DNA from: Molossus alvarezi
Taxonomy: Eukaryota > Chordata > Mammalia > Chiroptera > Molossidae
Assembly (NCBI GenBank): GCA_037176705.1
Contig: CM073887.1
Span: 60,969,001 to 61,033,000 of the forward strand
Direction: 5' to 3'
DNA length: 64,000 nucleotides
Shown here: piece by piece, positions 51,622 to 63,834 of the stretch
Layout of the letters: the number at the start of each line of letters is the position of its first letter
Position numbering within the stretch: the stretch's first letter is position 1
Notes under the pieces: generated by a model
The model's database searches: none
What the model was told of the DNA's origin: nothing
Seen by the model: only the letters and a program-made list of their open reading frames with translations
Translations under genes and position numbers: made by a program

Positions 51622-54149
51622 GTGAGTGCTTCCGACCGCAGGTGGGGGGCTCGATCTCGAAGCTCGCATCAGCGGGCTGCAGTGTAAAGGGACGGAGCTG
51701 AGGTAATTGGGGGGTGTGAAGGCAGGCGTCGAGGGGGCCGGAACGAGGTTGGGGGTCGTGTGGAGGAGTTTCAGGGGACGGTGTGCGAGCAAGACCAAAC
51801 AGGAGAAAGTTGAGGGGATGGGCCTTGTAAGGGAGTTTGCGGGCAAGTGGGGGTGGTAGGTCTTGTGGCTTTGAGCAGCTTCTCTGAATCTGAAGAGGAC
51901 GTGGCTTAAGTGGTAGTTGAGGGGTCGCAGGAAACGGGTTTGGGAGGGGCAGAGGCAAGGAGGCGGTGTTGAGAGGCCCACGCTGGGGAAGAGGGGCAAG
52001 GCTGGTGGGGTCAGAACAGCCTGGGTGCTATGGGGGGGGGTGCAGGACAGCCTGGGGGCGTCTGCCCACGGTTGAAGTGGTGGAAGAATGGTGCCTGTGC
52101 CAGGGCGGCGCCTAGGATTTAGTGGGTATTCATCAATGCGAAAGGTTCTGAACCCACTGATGTGGTGGCCCGCCGAATTGGGAAGGGGAACTTGGGGATG
52201 GAAGGGGGCAAAAAAGGGGTAGAAGCTGTGGCCAGAACTGAGGGCCTGTCCAGGGAGGGCCTAGGGAGGAGGGGAAGGAAGGAAGGGACTGTAGTGGCCC
52301 CATTTAGATGTTGGGATACAGCCCATGAAGATTGGGGCGGGGGGGGGGTTCCTTCTTGATTCTTCTAGATTTCACCCAGCCACTGGGTGACCCTGGGTGA
52401 GTCCCAGCACTCTCTGGGCGGGGATTCTGGGATTCCGGACTGGAAAACCACACAACTCTTTTGCTAAGACCTGGCTGGCTGGAGCCCCTGGGGGTCCTGG
52501 GGAGCAAGGAAGCAGTCTCTGGGCCCTCTTTGGGACCGGAACTGGGTTTTGGGGGGGAGGGGGAGGGCATTTGTACACACCAGTGTGTGCTACGCTGTCA
52601 CCACCTCCTCAGAGTTGCATCCTTGGACTTAAATGGGTAAAACGACACACAGGAAATCTGTCCTCCAGCAGCTGTGAGCTCAGCCCTAGAGGCAGCCAGT
52701 GTGCTCTCTTCTCTCCTGTGTGCCTGTAGGCCAGGGGGTCTCAAAGGAAGCCTCTCCCACACTCTTTGAGGTGATAGCTGGTGGGGATGTTGTTCCTTGC
52801 AGTTGGAGGGTCCCAGCTCCTACCTTGCTGAGGTGTCTTCTGGTCTAGGAGTCTCCAGGCACTTAAGCCATCCAGGAGCAATGGGAGGTGATACAGGCAA
52901 CTGGAAAGTTGTTTCACCATCTGATGGGTCCGGTTCTGGCAAGGGCCTTGCATAGGGCAGTTTTGATCAGCATTAGTCTCTCTTCTTTCCTATCTGTGGG
53001 GAACCTTGTCTGAAATCTGCCAGAGGGCTGGGAAGCCTGGTTTTATAGGTCATGCAGGAGATGAATCTGGATAACTTGAATGTAAAGAGAGCCACAGGAC
53101 ATGCCACCTCCTTCACTTCCAAAAGATTCTGGCCCTTATGGAAGGTGGTTCCAGGACACTCAGTCAGAGCCCACAGTCATGCCTTCTGCAGACATTGAGT
53201 GTGGGCTTGCCCTGGCCAGGACAGCCCCTGATAAACAGGACCAGAATATTCTGGTTGCATGGCCCTGGCTGTTTTCTCCCTACACCAGAAGCATGGTCAG
53301 GTAGGCTCTCTTGGAGGGTCCTGTGTTGGGGGTTCTGAGTCTCTTTGTCTCTTTCTTCACCTGCAAAATGAATGGATTGGCCTCAATCAGCATTTCTCAA
53401 CTTTGAAACCCAACCCCTCTTGATAATCTTGGTGTCTCCAACACATAGCCCCACTGGATTTTATATAGCCCCTAACTGGTGATCCCCCTCCTGCTATAGT
53501 GATCCTAGTTTGGTTCAGCTTTTCATTCTACAATTTATATCCAAAAATGATTTTTTTAATTGCACTTTTATGTTCCAAATGGAAAGTTTGCAGTGCCAAA
53601 TGTGCTTTGCTCATTGCACTTATTCCCAAAGCTCTAGCTGCATCCAGTGGTTGGAAGTCACTGGGTGAGACCCTCCCTCAGGTCCAGGCCTATGACTTGA
53701 AGAAGCATGTGGGATGTAGGAATCTCCCCTTTTTGTTCAGCTGTAGGATTCGTTCTCTGTCCCCAACAGGAAATTGTTAACTTGCCACTTCCCTCTCCTC
53801 AACTCCTCGAAGTTGTGTCTTGGGTGGGCCCAGTATTCAGTTAAGCAAGGGCTGATTGTGCTGGGGACTGGTTCCAGGTGACAGAGATGAGTCCGCATGC
53901 CCTGGAAAAGGAACATTCTAGTGCCCACCCTCCCACCCACGGGAATAATGGAGTGGAGTGGGCAGTCAGTTCAGAAACAGAGCTAGTGCAAGAAGTCATA
54001 GGAACAGAATGAGGGATGACCAGTACAAGCTTCAGGGCTTGGGGGTTGCTGCAGTTTTCCCCAGAAGACATGGCTGGGCTCAAGCCACGCCTTGAAGAAT
54101 ATGGAGTTGTGAAACCAAGCCTGGAAGGGGGATTTGCACAAGCAGATCC

Positions 54150-54275
54150 CTGTGCAGCTCTACCCTTTATTGAACACCTTCATGGTAGACACTTTTATAC
54201 CCAACTCTTTTATTCTACCAACCAGCAGCAAAATGGTTTCCATTTTCCCAATATGGAAACTAAGGCTCAGGGGGT
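54150..54275 (-). repeat. MIR SINE relic
   Basis: TTATTGAACACCTTCATGGT and CCCAATATGGAAACTAAGGC. Confidence 0.5.
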
Positions 54276-54354
54276 TTATGACTTCAGAGATGGCTCCCTG
54301 GATATTCTAGAAACTTGAAGCATCATGAGTAACCTCAAATGAGTGAGGACCAAA

Positions 54355-54600
54355 TCTCTAGAGCAGAGTTTCTCAGCTGCAGCACCATTAACATTTGAGA
54401 CTGGGTCATTCTTTGCCTGGAAAGTGTGTGTGTGTGTGGGGGGGGGGGTCCTGTGTATTATAGAATGTTGAGCAGCATCCCTGGCCTCCATCCACCAGAT
54501 GCCAATAGCATCCCCTACCCCCCAAATTGTGACAACCAAAAATATCTCCAGATATGGCTATGTGTCCCTTGGGGACAGAATCACCACCAGGAAGAACCTT
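54355..54600 (+). mobile_element. MER20-like hAT-Charlie relic with (TG)n and G-run
   Basis: TTTCTCAGCTGCAGCACCAT, TGAGCAGCATCCCTGGCCTC and AAATATCTCCAGATATGGCT. A (TG)n-(G)n tract at 54425-54448 has grown inside it. Confidence 0.85.
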
Positions 54601-56057
54601 CACTCTGTAGTAAAACCTGGCTCCTGCAGGCTTGTTATTGCCTCAATGGATCTTTGGTATAAGTTGAGCTCCTTATAAGTTTCTGCCAAGAGCAGGAGTG
54701 GGGAAAAGAGGCCAGCAACTGAATTCTGCCATCCAGTCAGTTCTTAATCTGGAGACTTGATAAAAAGGGGGCACCACTGGGAACGAACCAAGGGGGAGTT
54801 GGACAACACGTCTCAAGAATGGGCAGCAGAAGAGGAACAGGAGATGAGTGGGGGCTGTCGGCATTTGCCCAGACAGCAATGACATTGTCTTTCTCCTCTT
54901 TGTCTTACTACTGACCTGGATTTCTTCAGGAACTGTCCCTGTCTTGGCACAAATTGTTGCTTTTCTTCTACGATTAGAGGTATTTGATTCTCTTTTCAAG
55001 AGCTACTTTGGAGGTGATCCTGGATCAAGATGGCTCTTGAAGCCACGTTATCTTCTCACGTTTGCCCTCTTGGCTCCAGATGCCAGTCCATCTTCAGGAC
55101 AAAATGTTAGACAGATTGTCTAACTTTTATGCCTAGTGCATGCTTCTCTGCTTGTTCCCCAACTGTAACATTGCTGCTATAACTCCATGGGAGGAAATGC
55201 ACGTCCTTGGGCCTTCTGACCCTTTGTGGGTGCTGTCCCTCCTCCCCTCGCTTCCTACCCACAGTCCTTTGTATGTCTCCAAGTCCCCAACCAGTTGTGC
55301 CAGGCAGCCCCTGCTCGGCCTCCACATGGAGCAAGACAAGCCCTTCTCTCTGCCCTCCTCTCTACCCTCCTCCTGGATGGAGGGAGTCGCAGAACAAAGG
55401 GTTCTGTCTGAACACTGCCAGGCCCCTGAAGAGCTAGCCTGCTGCTGGCCACTGCACAGAGCCCCGTCACTTCACCTCTCCGGTTTTCATTTTGGCCCAG
55501 AAAGGACCTCAGAGATTAGACACGTCTCTGAAATGCAGGGATGAGTTTGGGTTCTACTCATTTCCTCATCGAGACTTTATTTCCTCGCTGGATCCCGATG
55601 ATAAATAAAGTAGTGATTCAAACATTTGGCCTGTGGGTTAGTCGGGGTGATGAATAAGCTGGCCTGATCTGACTCATTCATTTATATCTCTGCTCTACCC
55701 TGCTTCACAAGGCTGTGTGTGGGAGAATGGACATTTCAGTGTAGTTGCTCGCTGCTGGGTGTGCAAGTTTTCCTGGGGTTGCCATAAAAAGTACCTCAGA
55801 CTAAGTGTCTTAGGTAATAGAAATTGTCTTACAGATCTGGAGGCCAGAAGTCTAAGATCAGGGTGTCAGCAGGGTTGCTTTCTCCTGAGTCCTCTCTCCT
55901 TGGCTTGTAAATGGCCTTCTTTCTATGTCCACATCGTCCTCCCTCTGTGCAGATCTGGGTCCAGATTTCCTCTTTTAAGGACACCAGTCCTATTGGATCA
56001 AGGTTCACCCTAATGACCTTCTTTGAACTTAGTCACCTCTTTAAAGGTTCTGTCTTT

Positions 56058-56262
56058 GCCCTGGCCTTGTGGCTCTGTTGGAATATTGTTCCCTGCACCA
56101 AAAAGGTTGTGGGTTCGATTCCCAGTTAAGACACATACCTAGGTTGCAGGTTTGATCCCCAGTGGGGGCGCGTTCAGGAGGCAGTAATCCATGTTTCTCT
56201 CACATCAATGTTTCTCTCTCCCTTCTCTAACTCTAAAAATAATAATAATAATAATAATAAAA
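56058..56262 (+). mobile_element. Ves-type SINE (short-tail family) with (AAT)n tail
   Basis: GCCCTGGCCTTGTGGCTCTG head, CTAACTCTAAAAATAATAAT tail. Confidence 0.92.
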
Positions 56263-56273
56263 CATATCCTTGG

Positions 56274-56560
56274 GCCCTGGCCGGTTTAGCTCAGCAGTTA
56301 GAGCATCGACTTGCAGACCAGAGAGTTCTGGGTTTGGTTCCCGCTAAGGGCATGTACCTTGGTTACGGTTTGTCCCTGGCTCTGGTTGAGGTTGTGTGGG
56401 TGGCAACCAGTCTGTATCTCTCTCACATCAATGTTTCTCTCTCTCTCTTCCTCCCTCTCTCCAGCTCACTCTGTCTGAAGATAAATGCAAAAAAAAAAAA
56501 GTCCTTGGGTAAGAATTAAATATATATATATATATATTCTTAAGTGAAGACAAATAAATA
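56274..56560 (+). mobile_element. Ves-type SINE in the tail of the previous SINE
   Basis: GCCCTGGCCGGTTTAGCTCA head, GTCCTTGGGTAAGAATTAAA tail followed by (TA)n at 56519-56538. Confidence 0.93.
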
Positions 56561-56922
56561 AATAATAAAGGCTCTGTCTCCAAATATAGTCACGTTCTGA
56601 GATGCTGGGGTGAAGGGCTTCAACATAATTGGAGGTGGTAGAGACACAAATCAGCCCATAATACTGGGTAAGGGGCAGATTTTATTTAGTAAAGGGATTT
56701 TGGACAAATAGAGAGCGAGTTCACTTTGTTTTGTCTCACTCATTTAGGGTGGTAGGCAAGTTGGTCACATTAACTTTGGAAGCTCCCTGTTAGGGAGTTT
56801 TCCAGATCTCACACATGTCCTTCCTTATACTCAGGGTGACTGAAGAGGCAAGGACCCAGCTTGGGAAGAAGTGGATCTTGTGGGACTCTACAGGGGGCAT
56901 ATTTAGAGCCAGGCCTGGGAGG

Positions 56923-56924
<2 letters not shown>

Positions 56925-56953
<29 letters not shown>

Positions 56954-56972
56954 GTGTATGCGCGCGCGCATG
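56925..56972. repeat. (GT)n/(GC)n microsatellite
   Basis: About 14 GT dinucleotides followed after a short break by CGCGCGCG, both Z-DNA-prone. Confidence 0.95.
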
Positions 56973-58614
56973 CAGCTACCAGGGGACTGGCCAAGGTTCA
57001 TAATTGGGACATACTGGGGTCCTATCTTGAGTATTGCCAAACCTGTGGCCAGCCTACAGGATCACCTTTACTCTCTGCCTCCATGACAGTGCATGGATAG
57101 GCTGGGAAGGGAGCTGTTTAATGGCTGTAACCACAGATGTTACTGACAGATCAAAACTCTGGACCATCAGCCATCTGGGTGATAATAGATGTCATTGGAT
57201 CTGAAAGTGGAACCAGGTCCTTGTGGCAGAAACTGGGCAGGGATTGTGCTTCGTGGCTAGGAGGAGGAGGGCTGGCCCATGTGAAGACCATGAGGCCAGG
57301 GTCACAAGCAGATAGGAGAGGGTATCTCTGGGGCAGAGAATACCCCACGCTGCCAGGTTGGGCAAAGTCAGGAATGGAAAACAAGGATGGTCATGGGGGT
57401 CTTGTTAGGATGATGGGGCTATGGCTAAAGGGTTCAGGGTCTCTGTGATAGTAGGAATGGTCTAAAATCGAGTCCAAGGAGGGGTTATTGAAGAAACCGG
57501 AACAGGGGCTCTTGGTGGGAGGCAACCAGTGACTTTTGTGAAATATCTCATCTGCTAAGAGCTCAAAAACAGCCAGTGTTATTAAGCAGCTACTTAGTTC
57601 CAGGCATGAGATGAACAGCTCCATGCTTGTTGTTGTTCAAATCCCACATTGCAACTGGTGAGACAGGACCCACTCCCCAAGCAGGGTGTCCCACAGATCT
57701 GCGACAGGGGTTCCATAGGGATATGTCCCAGGCGTGTGTGGGAGGGTCCTGTGGACCAAAGCAGCTGACCCATATGGAGTGATTGAGCTGACACAGAAGC
57801 CCCCCATGCCCCACCTGGAGTCCTTGAGGATATGAATTGCCTTAAAAGCAGAGTGGGGCTTTCTTATTTTCTAAGGACTGCTGAGCTGTGGTCTCAAGCA
57901 GGACTTTTGTGTGTTGTCACTGTACCTCTGCCCACAGGAGGTTCTCAAGATGGCTTTCCACCTAAGCATCATAACAGATATACTGTGATTTGGAGAGGGG
58001 AATCCAAAGGGGTCTCCTCTGCTCGTCCAGACCCTCTTTCCTGGCGGCCTTCCATGTCTTTATGAGCCCACTAGTTACCTGAAAAAGGTCCAGAGCCCAG
58101 CCTCCTGTAGAGCCTCAAAAGTCTGGCATCCCTCTGTCCCCCAGTAACCAGAACCCACCTGCATCCCGTGTGCTGAGTCAGCCACCATCAGTTCCCCACA
58201 CGTATAATCCTGTCGAAGCCACCCAATTGGGAACCCCCCCATAGTCCAGCTGTCACATGCAGGCTGGCTGACTCCTTCCTCATGTCATTTGTGCCCTGGT
58301 GCGCCCTGTGCCCAACCAACCAGGGCTCCCCATCAGACTTGCATGAAAATTTCAACTACATCCCACATTCGCAAGGCCCTACTGGCTAGGATCTGACCTC
58401 CTCAACCCTGGCCCCACCCCCTCCAGCCTCATTCTGCTGGCCACACTGGTCCCCTTGTTCTGAGGCTGCCTCAGCCCTTGGAGCTCACCACCCTCACTGG
58501 GTCACCATCTGCAAGCACTGGGCCTGTCCGCCCCTTCTTACTGCACAGGCCTGAGCAACTGTATTCTAAGCATTTCCCTGCCTCCTAGTCCAAAATAACC
58601 ACCCTGCCCTGGTC

Positions 58615-58835
58615 AGTTTTTGGCCTCAACTAAGCACCTCTGATATCTGGGGCTGATCATTCTTTGTAGTGGGGGTCATACTGTGCACTGAGGGGTGTTA
58701 AGCAGTGTGCCTGGCCTTCACCCACCAGATGCCAGTAGCTTCCCCCCTCCATGTTGAGGACCAAAATGTTTCCCGCCATCTCCTAGTGAGGAGGCCCCAG
58801 GTGTGACACACCATTGCGCATGGTTAGAAATACCT
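58615..58835 (+). mobile_element. MER20-like hAT-Charlie relic
   Basis: AAGCACCTCTGATATCTGGG, GCCTTCACCCACCAGATGCC and AATGTTTCCCGCCATCTCC; diverged. Confidence 0.7.
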
Positions 58836-59204
58836 CTGCTTGTGGGTTGGTTTGTGGTCAAGTTTCCTGAAGACCAAGGCACCTTCACATTCTCACTTTC
58901 TCCCACGCCCAGCTGGCCTGGCCAGGGGTAGGGACCAGAGAAAAATTTGTTGACAGGACAGGTTGAAGGATGTAGCCATAAACCCCTGGGAGAAGGATGG
59001 GTCTTGAGGGGCAGATGAATAGAACTGCTAAAGGAGGTAGCTGCCCCAGCACATGCCTGGGCAGGGGAGGCCTTCAGGGTTCAGACTGGTTAGGCCAGAC
59101 TGGAAAGCCTTGGGTGAATGTCTTAGGGAATAAAGGGACACCCTTAGGCAGCAGTTATGAGAGGGTATCTATGCTTGGAGCATCTACTACCTTCTGCACT
59201 GGGC

Positions 59205-59410
59205 ACCTGGATTTGTGTCCCAGGGCTGCTGTAAGCTAGTGCCCCTCTCAGTTCTGGAGGCCAGAAGTCCAAAATTAAGTCCAAAGCTTCCAGGGGGAAC
59301 CCTTCCTTGCCTCTTCCAGCTTTGAGGGCTCCAGGCATTCCCATGGCTGTGGCCACATTGCATCACCCCAGTCTAAATCCTAAGTTTTCCTCCAGTCTGA
59401 GCTGCCTTGA
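59205..59410 (-). mobile_element. MaLR-type LTR fragment (reverse)
   Basis: CAGTTCTGGAGGCCAGAAGT, CCTTGCCTCTTCCAGCTTTG and GGCTGTGGCCACATTGCATC. Confidence 0.75.
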
Positions 59411-59969
59411 CCAAGAAACACACTTGTTTTGTAGCTGTGCCTCAGAGCGTCCATCTTTCCAATAACTTCACGTGATCGTTTCTTCCTTAAAAACCCAGTG
59501 GGTTCAAAGACACACACATGAGAATGTGGTAACTCTCTGTATTCTAAATGATGCCTCCCACATGATTCTACAGTCATGCCAGCATCCTTTTAGCTTAAGA
59601 ATGATTTCATCTGATAAACATGTGGCTGCAAATTATGGCCTTATATAAACGAAGCAGCTACACTACACTTTCTGGAGGCTCCATCTGCCTTATTTTCCAG
59701 TAAATTCCAAATTGCTCGCCAAACCTATAGGCAGAACCTTGCTTTTTCATGCATAAGATCCTTGGCCAGGCCTTGAGCTCATTCACATTGGTCCACTTAT
59801 CCACCCCTGGGGCCAAAGTTGTGGTTACCTCCCCCTCTTCTCTGCATCTTCTTTCTCTAAGAGTATGAGAGAAAGGCCTTGAATTGAGGTTCATGTCTTC
59901 TCAGAGTGCAGAAAGTATACCAGTGGGCATTTGCAAAGCCTTAATCTTTCACAGTTCAGGTTTTACAGT

Positions 59970-60375
59970 GGGAATTTTTTATTGTGGTAAAACGCACATA
60001 ACATAAAACTGACCATTAGTAATATTTAGTGCATTCACAATGTACAACCATCACCTCTACCTAGTTCCAAGACATTTTCATCACCCCTTAAGGAAACCCC
60101 ATCCCCATTAGCAGTCACTTTCCATCTCCCCTCCCCCACCTCCTGACAACCACAAATCTGCACTCTGTCTCTATGGATTTGCCTCGTTCTGGATATTTCA
60201 TATAAGTGGGATCATGCACCATGTGGCCTTCTGTGTCTGACCTCTTTCATACAGCATATTTTCAAAGTTCATCCATATTGCAGCCTGTATCAGTGCTTCC
60301 TTTTTTTATGGCTGAGTAATATTCTACTGTGTGGATGGACCACATTTTGTTTATCCTTCATCCTTTGATGGCCAT
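59970..60375 (-). mobile_element. Old L1 fragment (minus strand)
   Basis: TTTTATTGTGGTAAAACGCA, CAACCATCACCTCTACCTAG and CCATATTGCAGCCTGTATCA. Confidence 0.8.
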
Positions 60376-61179
60376 TTCATTTACATCTTTTGGTCCTCTC
60401 AGCGGGAATTTTCTAGTTTGCCAGCTTGGCTCCCATTTGGTAACAAGAGCATAGTTCTCCCCTGAGTCTTGGGGAGACAGATCAGTGTGGGGGTGTGTTT
60501 TGCTTCTCTTCACATTGTGTGCATTTCTGTGAATATCAGTTGGAGGGTAGAATGAGCATTTTAACTTTGGGATATTTGGTGAGATGGTTTGGATGAAGGG
60601 CAGACACATGGGTTTTTAGGACCTGCTGCACCTGACACATGGCTGCAGCCTGTGATTGCCACTTGGCTAAGCTGTGTCTCCCCACCACCCCTCTCCATCC
60701 CCAGAACCTGCCATCCCCATTTCCTCAGCCCAGACCTACTTCCTTTCATTCCAACACAGCCCAGGCATTCTTGAGGCACAGGTGTCACATCCACTTGTGA
60801 CAAGGACCTTAAGCCACAGCATGACTGATTTCCAGGTCTCAGACTCTGTTAAGACTCAATGCAGAAGGCATACTTGGAAGCCAAAGAAAACAGTAGAGCC
60901 CCTCCAAGGGATATGTCATTGTTTAATGACAGTTAATCAAGAATTAATTATCAGTGAATTATCACAGCTCTGAAGCTGTGATCATCAAAACAGCATGGCA
61001 CTACGTAGGCATCAGCAGCGTAGAAGTAGACCCCATGTGTCAGGTAACTCAGTATATGATACTTAACAAACAAAGGGGGCTCCCTGGACAGAGGAAGGAT
61101 TCTTTAATAAAAGACATTAAAACAACCACTTCACTCTTTGGAGAATATAATCTGGATCCCCATTTAATCTCCTACACTT

Positions 61180-61592
61180 TACTGGGTTGATTAGTGTCCC
61201 CCAAATTCATGCTCACCCAGAACCTCAGAATGTGACCTGGATTGGGAATAAGGTCTTTGTAGATGTAATTAAAGATCTCAAGATTAACTCATACTGAATC
61301 CAGTAATTGGTGTCTTTATAAGAAGAGGGAAGGATGCAGAGACAGAAGTACACCATGTGACAATGGAGAAAGAGATGGGAGTGAAGCATCTACAACCAAG
61401 GAACACCAAGTGTTGGTGGCAGCCACCAGAAGCTGGGAGAAAGGTCTGGGATGAATTCTTCCTCAGCCTCCAGCAGGAGCCAGCCCTGCTAACATCTTGA
61501 TTTTAGACTTTTTCAGAACTGTGATACATTTCTGTTTTAAGCCAATGTTTTTTAGTACTTTGTTATAGCAGCCCTGGAAACTCATACTCCTT
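61180..61592 (+). mobile_element. MaLR-type LTR
   Basis: GGGTTGATTAGTGTCCCCCA, AGAACCTCAGAATGTGACCT, CATCTTGATTTTAGACTTTT and TTTGTTATAGCAGCCCTGGA; complete order, followed by what looks like the end of an L1-type tail. Confidence 0.87.
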
Positions 61593-61732
61593 TTGAAATA
61601 ATTTCCAGATGGATAAAGGCTTAAATGTAAAGAATAAATCTGGGAAGGGAAGGGAATGTATAGTCCCATGTTAATCAGATCTGAGAAAGGAATGGGCAGT
61701 AGACATAAAAAATTTTAAAAATCCATAGATCT

Positions 61733-61975
61733 GCCCTGGCCAGTTTGGCTCAGCAGTTAGAGCGTCCGCCTGCGGTCCAGAGAGACCCGGGTTCGGTTCC
61801 TGCTAAAGGCATGTACCTCGGTTGCAGTTTGTCCCCGGCCCTGGTTGGTCGTGCAGGTGGCAGCCACTCAATGTGTCCCTCTCACATCGATGTTTCCCTT
61901 TCTCTCTCTCCCTCCCACTCTATCTGTACAAAAAATGGAAAAATGTCCTCGGGTGAGGATAAAAAAAATTAAAAA
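61733..61975 (+). mobile_element. Ves-type SINE, near consensus
   Basis: GCCCTGGCCAGTTTGGCTCA head, TGTCCTCGGGTGAGGAT tail. Confidence 0.95.
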
Positions 61976-62648
61976 ATAAAAAAAAAAAACAGTCCGATAG
62001 TCAAAGAACTGTGAGTAATGAGACACTGTTTTGTGCATCTGATCAGCAGAGTGTTATAGATAAAATGGTGCCACCTGTGGAATGAGGGGATGTTGGGCCT
62101 GAGGGTGCGTGGTGAGATTTTTGCACCAGGAGCATTGTTGACTGGGATCCAGCAGAGGGATTTGAGGGACATTCCGACCTGAGGTCAAAGATGGCACAGC
62201 AAGGAAGCAGCAGGGTGAGCCAACCCCCATCTGAGATTTGGGTGTGTGAAGTGGTGGGCAGGGTCTGGGGGTAGGTGAATGGGAGTCTGGCACACTGAAG
62301 AACTTTACACCCTCCTGTAAGGTTGTCAGGGGGCTTTGAGCAGTTTCTCTATGGTTGGGCTGGAGAGATTCTGCAAGGTTTGTCCTGTGTGCCACTCAGC
62401 CAGTGTGGAGATGGAAGTGTGGCTATGCTATATTGGGTCTGCTGACCAGGGGCTCTAAGGGCCAGCCCTGGGTGCCCCTAAGGCAGTCATGTGGACCCTT
62501 TGGTGGACACAGGGCCCCAGCTGGTTTTGGCCCCACCTCTTCTCTTTGTCTTTCCCCCTCTGGCAACCCTGGCTATCAGTAGCAACCTTGAGCAAGCCTT
62601 ATCTATTTCTACTTCCTCCTGCATCAACTAGTTATTTATTGTTTTTTG

Positions 62649-62874
62649 TTAATCCTCACCCAAAAATATTTTTCCATTGATTTTTAGATAGAGTGGAAGG
62701 GAGGGAGGAAGGAAGAGAGAGAGAGAGGAAAGAGAGAAACATTGATTGGTTGCCTCTCACACAACCAGGGATTGAACCTTCAACTGAGGTATATGCCCTT
62801 GATGGGGAATCGAACTTGCGACCCCTCGGTTGGCACGCCAATGCTCCAACCACTGAGCCAAACTGGCCAGGGCT
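62649..62874 (-). mobile_element. Ves-type SINE
   Basis: TTAATCCTCACCCAAAAATA to AACTGGCCAGGGC. Flanks TCAACTAGTTA and TCAACTAGCTC. Confidence 0.93.
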
Positions 62875-62887
62875 CAACTAGCTCTTT

Positions 62888-63361
62888 TTTTTTTTTAAAT
62901 CCTCACCTGAGGATATTTTTCTATTTATCTTCAGGTAGAGTGGGAGGGAGAGAAAGGGAGAAAGCCCTGGCCTGTTTTGCTCATAGGTTAGAGCGTCCAC
63001 CCGCAGACCAGTGAGTCGCAGGCTCGATTCCAGTCAAGGGCATGTACCTCGGTTGTAATTCGTCCCCGGCCCTGGTTGGGATCGTGTGGGAGGCAGCCAC
63101 TCGATGTGTCCCTTTCACATCGATGTTTCTCTCTCTCTCTCTCTCTCCCTCCCATTCTATCTAAACAAAAATTGAAAAATGTCCTTGGCTGAGGATTTAA
63201 AAAAAAGAAAGAATGGGAGAGAAACATCGAATGGCTGCCTCCTGCAGGCCCCCAACTGGGGATGGAGCCTGCAACCTGGTAATGTGCCTTAACTAGGAAT
63301 TGAACCAATGACCTCTTGGTGCACGTGACAACACTCAATCCACTGAGCCACACCAGCCGGG
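62888..63361 (-). mobile_element. Reverse Ves-type SINE split by a forward SINE
   Basis: Reverse pieces at 62888-62961 and 63214-63361 enclose a plus-strand SINE (62964-63205). GGGAG repeats border the inner insertion, and GCTCAACTAG/GCTCAACTGG border the outer one. Confidence 0.88.
62964..63205 (+). mobile_element. Ves-type SINE nested in a SINE
   Basis: GCCCTGGCCTGTTTTGCTCA head, TGTCCTTGGCTGAGGATTT tail. Confidence 0.92.
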
Positions 63362-63834
63362 CTCAACTGGTTCTTTAATAATGCTGAGCACAGGGTCTCC
63401 TGCTACCCCCACCAAGGGGCCCAGAGCTGCAAATGTCTCTTATAGCCCTCTGTTCACAATGGGGCTCCGAAAGTGCCTGATGATCAGCTTTCCCTAGAGG
63501 ATATAGGGTAGCCCTGAGTGCAGCTGGCTGCGTGGCCCTCAGCCCATCCAGGCCTCAGGCAGACCCTTGTCAGGCAGGTGGTGGAGGCTGCAGGAGCAAG
63601 ATCATGTATGTCACTCACCTCTGATGGCTTCTTGCTTACGTTGTTGTCTGCTGGAAGGAGAAAGCAGGCTCATTCACATGATCTCCACCATCTGTTTCCA
63701 GGCAGCTTAGGCATGGGACAGTCCAAAGACCCCAGCCTGTGAGCTGGTTTGCGCTGCTGGAAGTTGTGTTGCCTATTAGCCATATCTCCATGAGTGCAAG
63801 TCACAGAGGGGTCGTCTTCCTGAAGCCCTAGCTC

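Larger units (their letters stand above)
51150..51700. promoter_or_regulatory. Bidirectional CpG-island promoter between HAUS8 and MYO9B
   Basis: CpG-dense region with HAUS8 coding exon 1 on its left (minus strand) and the probable MYO9B exon 1 on its right (plus strand), about 270-400 bp apart. It contains a CRE/ATF-like TTACGTCA (51412-51419), an ETS/GABP-like ACCCGGAAG (51443-51451), GC boxes, and an E2F/YY1 pair at the HAUS8 start. No TATA box is apparent. The layout is that of a housekeeping divergent promoter. Confidence 0.75.
55765..56665 (-). mobile_element. MaLR-type LTR (reverse) split by two SINEs
   Basis: CTGGAGGCCAGAAGTCTAAG, TAAGGACACCAGTCCTATTG and, after the SINEs, CCAAATATAGTCACGTTCTG. 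AAAGGTTCTGTCT (about 56044) and AAAGGCTCTGTCT (about 56568) border the inserted block. Confidence 0.85.

Noticed and set aside
51386..51999. 190-195 codon open frames opposite MYO9B exon 1
   Set aside because: Caused by the GC-rich island and tandem array; repetitive Arg, Pro and Gly peptides without a family.
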